Positions 44,742 through 49,657 of a stretch of DNA of 49,657 nucleotides are shown here, one piece after another. Source of the DNA: an uncultured Alphaproteobacteria bacterium (GTDB taxonomy: Bacteria > Pseudomonadota > Alphaproteobacteria > UBA8366 > JADFVY01); NCBI GenBank assembly GCA_947259795.1, contig CAMYNJ010000016.1, positions 1 to 49,657 of the forward strand, read 5' to 3'. Both the position numbers and the translations under genes were made by a program. The notes under the pieces were generated by a model, which made no database searches, was not told the origin of the DNA, and was given only the letters and a program-made list of their open reading frames with translations. How positions within the stretch are numbered: the stretch's first letter is position 1; each line of letters opens with the position of its first letter.

Positions 44742-45220
44742 CTTTCAAATTCCTCTGCTTCGGTCAGTGGTTGAGTTCTTCGCAACAGATCCCCTGAACG
44801 CACACCGCCAACGCAAAGGCGGGCTGTCACGCTCAGGGGCGGGTAAGTCGCAGAAGAAGCCCACTGCCGGGCAGATCAAAAACCACAAAACGCCCGGACG
44901 GGTCCGGGCGTCGTGTACGGCCGGGCGCGCATGCGTAAGCGCCGGTGTTATCCACACCGGTCTCGAAAGCGATATGATGATCGATTCCGTGCATATACGC
45001 GTTACTCACCCGTCAAACTGCTGTTTCGCCGCAACGTCTTGATACGACCTGTTTAGTTAAATAATCCCTAAACTCCATGGCCACAAGCCGGAATATTAAT
45101 ATGCATATACACGCAATAATTTCACGGCTTGTCCGATCAATCGACCAACCATCTTTACGACTTTTCCACAGGCGGCCGCAATGAATTTTTCTTAACGCGG
45201 AGGCAGCATGCGGGCGATAT
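44742..45220 (-). promoter_or_regulatory. leuA: Structured leader and promoter region of leuA
   Basis: Non-coding stretch of 479 bases. Reading toward leuA it contains a 7-bp hairpin (CCGGTGT/ACACCGG, 44942-44960), a terminator-like hairpin (44890-44911) and a long imperfect hairpin (44790-44838, outer stem CCCTGA/TCAGGG, inner CCGCC/GGCGG). The order is that of an attenuator, but no leader peptide with a leucine-codon run was found. The upstream half (45050-45180) is AT-rich and holds TTTTCCACA at 45162-45170; TTATCCACA lies in the hairpin at 44948-44956. Confidence 0.5.
44876..44911 (-). terminator. Terminator-like hairpin in the leuA leader
   Basis: On the minus strand: ACGCCCGGA, 4-base loop, TCCGGGCGT, then TTTTGTGGTTTTTG. 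The stem is perfect. It is 148 bases upstream of the leuA start codon, so it either ends a transcript from the SRPBCC pair or attenuates leuA. Confidence 0.75.
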
Positions 45221-45691
45221 TCACGTCTCGATCATCTTACCGGTTTTCAGGTAGGCATTGATCGCCGCCTCCCAACTCTTCATGAATTTCCGGTAGGAGG
45301 CTTCGGTATGTCCGCTTACGATGGCTTGTCCGACTTCGGACAGGGCCGTGTGTTCATAGGAGATTGTCGCCTTCGTGCCCGGACCGTCTTCGGCAAGGGC
45401 AACATCGAGCCGGCTGACGACCACGCCCGGCACGATTTTGTACATCCTCAGTCTGTGGGCTTCGGGATCATGATCCGCCGTGATCCAGATGGCGTCGGCG
45501 GGTTCGCCGGGCGTGACGAACATGCAGTCTTCCTCGACCAGCCCGGTTTTCGACACAACCAGCCGCGTGCGCCAGCCAGGCACCCAATCCTCTTCGCGCA
45601 CCGGGCACAGCAGCGGGAAAACCTCGTCCGGTGTCGCGGCGATGGCTTGCGTATAGGTATGCTTCCGACGGCAAGGCGGCTCATGGGTCAT
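45221..45691 (-). CDS. SRPBCC (START-like) domain protein
   Basis: Protein of 156 aa with a SRPBCC-like pattern: YTQAIAATPDEVFPLLCPVREEDWVPGW at the start (quoted by position, residues 14-41), then beta strands and a long C-terminal helix (SYRKFMKSWEAAINAYL). Such proteins bind small hydrophobic ligands. ATG 45691 has AGGAG upstream and overlaps the end of the preceding gene by 11 bases; the frame open to 45775 is the overlap of that gene. The ligand is unknown. Confidence 0.7.
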   Translation of the reverse strand: MTHEPPCRRKHTYTQAIAATPDEVFPLLCPVREEDWVPGWRTRLVVSKTGLVEEDCMFVTPGEPADAIWITADHDPEAHRLRMYKIVPGVVVSRLDVALAEDGPGTKATISYEHTALSEVGQAIVSGHTEASYRKFMKSWEAAINAYLKTGKMIET

Positions 45692-45986
45692 GTCGGTCTT
45701 GCTCCTGTTCTTGCCTGCCGGCGTCTTTCGACTCGGACAATTTGTGACTGTCCTGTGCATTGAGATCGAGGCCATACACGCTCTTCAACTTGGCGATCCG
45801 GGCGCGCGTTCCGGCGCTAAACGGCGTTTTGCCCTCGAAGGCATGCAGGACGATGCCTTCCAGCAAATCGCCCAGGGACATGTCGCCATGCTGCGCGATG
45901 GCCTTGAGCACCTTGAGAAGGCGTTTTTCGATCCGCACGCCTGTCTGCACGCGCTCGACATATTTCGGTTTCCGGGTTTCCGGCAT
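45681..45986 (-). CDS. Ribbon-helix-helix-like putative DNA-binding protein
   Basis: Protein of 101 aa. Residues 14-50 (TGVRIEKRLLKVLKAIA, then MSLGDLLEGIVLHAFEGK) fit a ribbon-helix-helix fold: a short strand with basic residues followed by two helices. The C-terminal third is charged and probably flexible. It overlaps the SRPBCC gene by 11 bases, so the two are co-translated. A perfect 16-bp palindrome 30 bases upstream suggests autoregulation. Confidence 0.6.
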   Translation of the reverse strand: MPETRKPKYVERVQTGVRIEKRLLKVLKAIAQHGDMSLGDLLEGIVLHAFEGKTPFSAGTRARIAKLKSVYGLDLNAQDSHKLSESKDAGRQEQEQDRHDP

Positions 45987-46015
45987 CGAGGTTATCCATA
46001 TTCCAGTACATGATT

Positions 46016-46031
46016 ACATTGGTACCAATGT
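46016..46031. promoter_or_regulatory. 16-bp palindrome, operator candidate
   Basis: ACATTGGTACCAATGT is a perfect palindrome 30 bases upstream of the RHH-like start. GTACAT at 46006-46011 and GTACC at 46030-46034 extend the symmetry. Its place fits an operator bound by the RHH-like protein. Confidence 0.55.
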
Positions 46032-46084
46032 ACCAAACGGCCGGAAATGTCAAATCCGGCGCGCGGTGAAAAATTCAATCGGCC

Positions 46085-46120
46085 AAAAAAGAAAGGGGCG
46101 CAGCCTTGCGGCCGCGCCCC
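46085..46120 (-). terminator. Terminator of ilvBNC
   Basis: On the minus strand: GGGGCGCGGCC, loop GCAA, GGCTGCGCCCC, then TTTCTTTTTT. Eleven pairs with one G-T wobble, 28 bases after the ilvC stop. Confidence 0.9.
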
Positions 46121-46148
46121 CGATCAACCGTAAATCGGCCGGAACGTT

Positions 46149-47730
<1,582 letters not shown>

Positions 47731-47758
47731 GTTCCGTATGCCTTGTCTGGGATAGCGA

Positions 47759-49519
47759 TCACACCAGCACCATGCCGTCCTCGGAAACCGGCCTCTCGGC
47801 CTCGTCCGCCGGCCCGAGCAGCATATCGTTGTGGGCCGCGCCGGACGGGATCATCGGGAAGCAGTTCTCCTTGGGGTCGACCGCGATGTCGGCGACGACC
47901 GGCCCGTCATGCGCGATCATCTCGCGGATGGTGTCGTCCAGCTCCGACGGCTTGGTCGCCCGCAGCCCCTTGGCGCCGAAGGCCTCGGCCAGCTTCACGA
48001 AATCGGGCAGGGCGGCGGAATAGCTTTCCGAATAGCGCCCGCCATGCAGCAGTTCCTGCCACTGGCGCACCATGCCCATATATTCGTTGTTGATGATGAA
48101 CAGCTTGATCGGCAGCCGGAACTGGATGGCGGTGGCCAGCTCCTGGATGTTCATCATGGTCGAGGCCTCGCCGGCGATATCCACCACCAGCGCATCCGGA
48201 TGGCCGAGCTGCACGCCGATTGCGGCGGGCAGCCCGTAGCCCATGGTGCCCAGCCCGCCCGACGTCATCCAGTGGTTCGGCTTTTCGAAGCGGAAATGCT
48301 GCGCCGCCCACATCTGGTGCTGGCCGACCTCGGTGGTGATGAAGACCTCGCGGTCGAGCGTCAGCTCGTAGAGCCGCTTGATTGCTTCCTGCGGTTTGAT
48401 CACCTTCTTGTTGGTGGCGAATTTCAGGCTGTCGCGCGCGCGCCAGCCATTCACGGTCTTCCACCAGGAAGCGACCGCCTTCTTGTCGGCCTGTTTCTTC
48501 TCGGCCTTCCAGACCTTCAGCATGTCTTCCAGTACGCTGGCGACATCGCCCACGATGCCCACATCGACCGCGATATTCTTGTTGATCGAAGTCGGGTCGA
48601 TATCGATATGGATCTTCTTCGAGCCCGGTGAAAAGGCGTCCAGCCGGCCGGTCACCCGGTCGTCGAAGCGGGCGCCGACGCAGAGCATCAGGTCGCAATC
48701 ATGCATCGCCATGTTGGCTTCATAGTTGCCATGCATGCCGACCATGCCCAGATAGCGTTCGTCCGAGGCGGGCAGGGCGCCCAGCCCCATCAGGGTCAGC
48801 GTCGTCGGCGCACCGGTCGTCTTCACGAACTTGGTGAAGAGCTCGACCGCCCTGGGGCCGGAATTGATGATGCCGCCGCCGCCATAAATCACCGGCCGCT
48901 TTGCCTTGGCGATCATGTCGACCGCCTTGGCGATCTTCCTGGTGTCGCCCTTGATCTGCGGGCGGTAGGTCTTGTGCTTGACGTTGCCGGGGCCGGAATA
49001 GGGGCAGTCGGCGAGCTGGACGTCCTTGGGGATGTCCACCACCACCGGGCCGGGGCGCCCGCTGCGCGCCACATAGAAGGCCTCGTGCAGCGTCTGGGCC
49101 AGCCGGTTGGCGTCCTTGACCAAGTAATTATGCTTGGTGCAGGGCCGGGTGATGCCGGTGGTGTCGCATTCCTGGAAGGCGTCGTTGCCGATCAGATGGG
49201 TCGGCACCTGGCCGGTCAGGCAGACGATCGGCACGCTGTCCATCAGCGCGTCGGTCAGGCCGGTCACGGCGTTGGTCGCGCCCGGGCCGCTGGTCACCAG
49301 CACCACGCCGACCTTGCCGGTCGACCGGGCATAACCCTCGGCCGCGTGCACCGCGCCGCCTTCCTGCCGGACCAGGATATGGCGCAGCTCGTTCTGCTTG
49401 AACAGCGCATCGTAGATCGGCAGGACCGCGCCGCCCGGATAGCCGAATACGACATCGACACCCTGGTCCACCAGGGCTTTGATGACGATCTGGGCTCCGT
49501 TCATCGGCTCGCTTGCCAT
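47759..49519 (-). CDS. ilvB: Acetolactate synthase large subunit
   Basis: Thiamine-diphosphate enzyme, 586 aa, making acetolactate or acetohydroxybutyrate. The catalytic Glu lies in VRQEGGAVHAAEGYAR; the FAD-binding middle domain and the C-terminal ThDP/Mg motif (AGEASTMMNIQEL to INNEYMGMVRQW) follow. The GEAS variant in place of GDAS is one I associate with alphaproteobacteria. It heads the ilvBNC operon. Confidence 0.96.
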   Translation of the reverse strand: MASEPMNGAQIVIKALVDQGVDVVFGYPGGAVLPIYDALFKQNELRHILVRQEGGAVHAAEGYARSTGKVGVVLVTSGPGATNAVTGLTDALMDSVPIVCLTGQVPTHLIGNDAFQECDTTGITRPCTKHNYLVKDANRLAQTLHEAFYVARSGRPGPVVVDIPKDVQLADCPYSGPGNVKHKTYRPQIKGDTRKIAKAVDMIAKAKRPVIYGGGGIINSGPRAVELFTKFVKTTGAPTTLTLMGLGALPASDERYLGMVGMHGNYEANMAMHDCDLMLCVGARFDDRVTGRLDAFSPGSKKIHIDIDPTSINKNIAVDVGIVGDVASVLEDMLKVWKAEKKQADKKAVASWWKTVNGWRARDSLKFATNKKVIKPQEAIKRLYELTLDREVFITTEVGQHQMWAAQHFRFEKPNHWMTSGGLGTMGYGLPAAIGVQLGHPDALVVDIAGEASTMMNIQELATAIQFRLPIKLFIINNEYMGMVRQWQELLHGGRYSESYSAALPDFVKLAEAFGAKGLRATKPSELDDTIREMIAHDGPVVADIAVDPKENCFPMIPSGAAHNDMLLGPADEAERPVSEDGMVLV

Positions 49520-49619
49520 GTCCTACTCCATTCCGGTTCCGGCGGCGGCCGCAAGATGTGCCGCTCCTGCCCCACGGAGGCAGGCTGATCAGCGCAGGTT
49601 TCCGCCATTTTTCAACAAT

Positions 49620-49644
49620 GCTGCGGGCCATTCAGGCCCGCAGC
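49620..49644. other. Perfect hairpin upstream of ilvB
   Basis: GCTGCGGGCC / GGCCCGCAGC with a 5-base loop. There is no T-run on the plus side and only a weak one on the minus side, so it may be the terminator of a gene beyond the window end or part of the ilvB leader. Confidence 0.45.
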
Positions 49645-49657
49645 CGCCGGACAATAA

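Overview
The window reads as a high-GC alphaproteobacterial chromosome, most likely from a Rhodospirillales-type sulfur oxidiser. The evidence is the order ilvB-ilvN-ilvC ... leuA-mreB-mreC-mreD-mrdA-rodA, the GC-rich codon use, and a complete sulfur-oxidising heterodisulfide-reductase-like (sHdr) locus. The species cannot be named from the sequence alone.

Positions 1-16.6 kb (mostly + strand) form a sulfur-oxidation locus. A zinc deacetylase-like gene is followed by a translationally coupled lipoate-assembly block: lipS1, lipT, lipS2, a lipoate:protein ligase and a glutamine-amidotransferase-like gene that has lost its nucleophilic cysteine. After a promoter-like gap come dsrE, shdrC1, shdrB1, shdrA, shdrH, shdrC2, shdrB2, a small unknown gene and lbpA, closed by a strong terminator. 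tusA, a YeeE/YedE thiosulfate-type transporter, a small unknown gene and a rhodanese follow. The expected flow is sulfane sulfur import and relay (YeeE, rhodanese, TusA, DsrE), oxidation by sHdr, and lipoyl-LbpA as the partner whose cofactor is made and attached by LipS1/LipS2/LipT/ligase.

Positions 16.6-25.4 kb hold envelope and housekeeping genes: an L,D-transpeptidase lipoprotein, a DUF882/M15 peptidase, a GDCCVxC protein, a DUF123 GIY-YIG-like protein, an MBL-fold hydrolase, a Crp/Fnr regulator, a strongly folded terminator-ended RNA candidate, a class-V PLP enzyme, a small membrane protein and an aspartoacylase-like gene whose frame runs through its own terminator.

Positions 25.4-37.3 kb form an accessory unit with visibly more mixed codon use. 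A perfect 12-bp inverted repeat and a near-consensus sigma-54 promoter precede an RND permease joined in frame to a secreted domain, a short adaptor without a visible hairpin, a second paralogous RND permease, a beta-barrel outer-membrane protein and a secreted protein. An IS3-family transposase remnant and tRNA-Lys(CTT) bound it on the right.

Positions 37.3-49.7 kb (- strand) are core genes: rodA-mrdA-mreD-mreC-mreB, leuA with a structured leader, an overlapping RHH-type/SRPBCC pair with a palindromic operator candidate, and ilvC-ilvN-ilvB.
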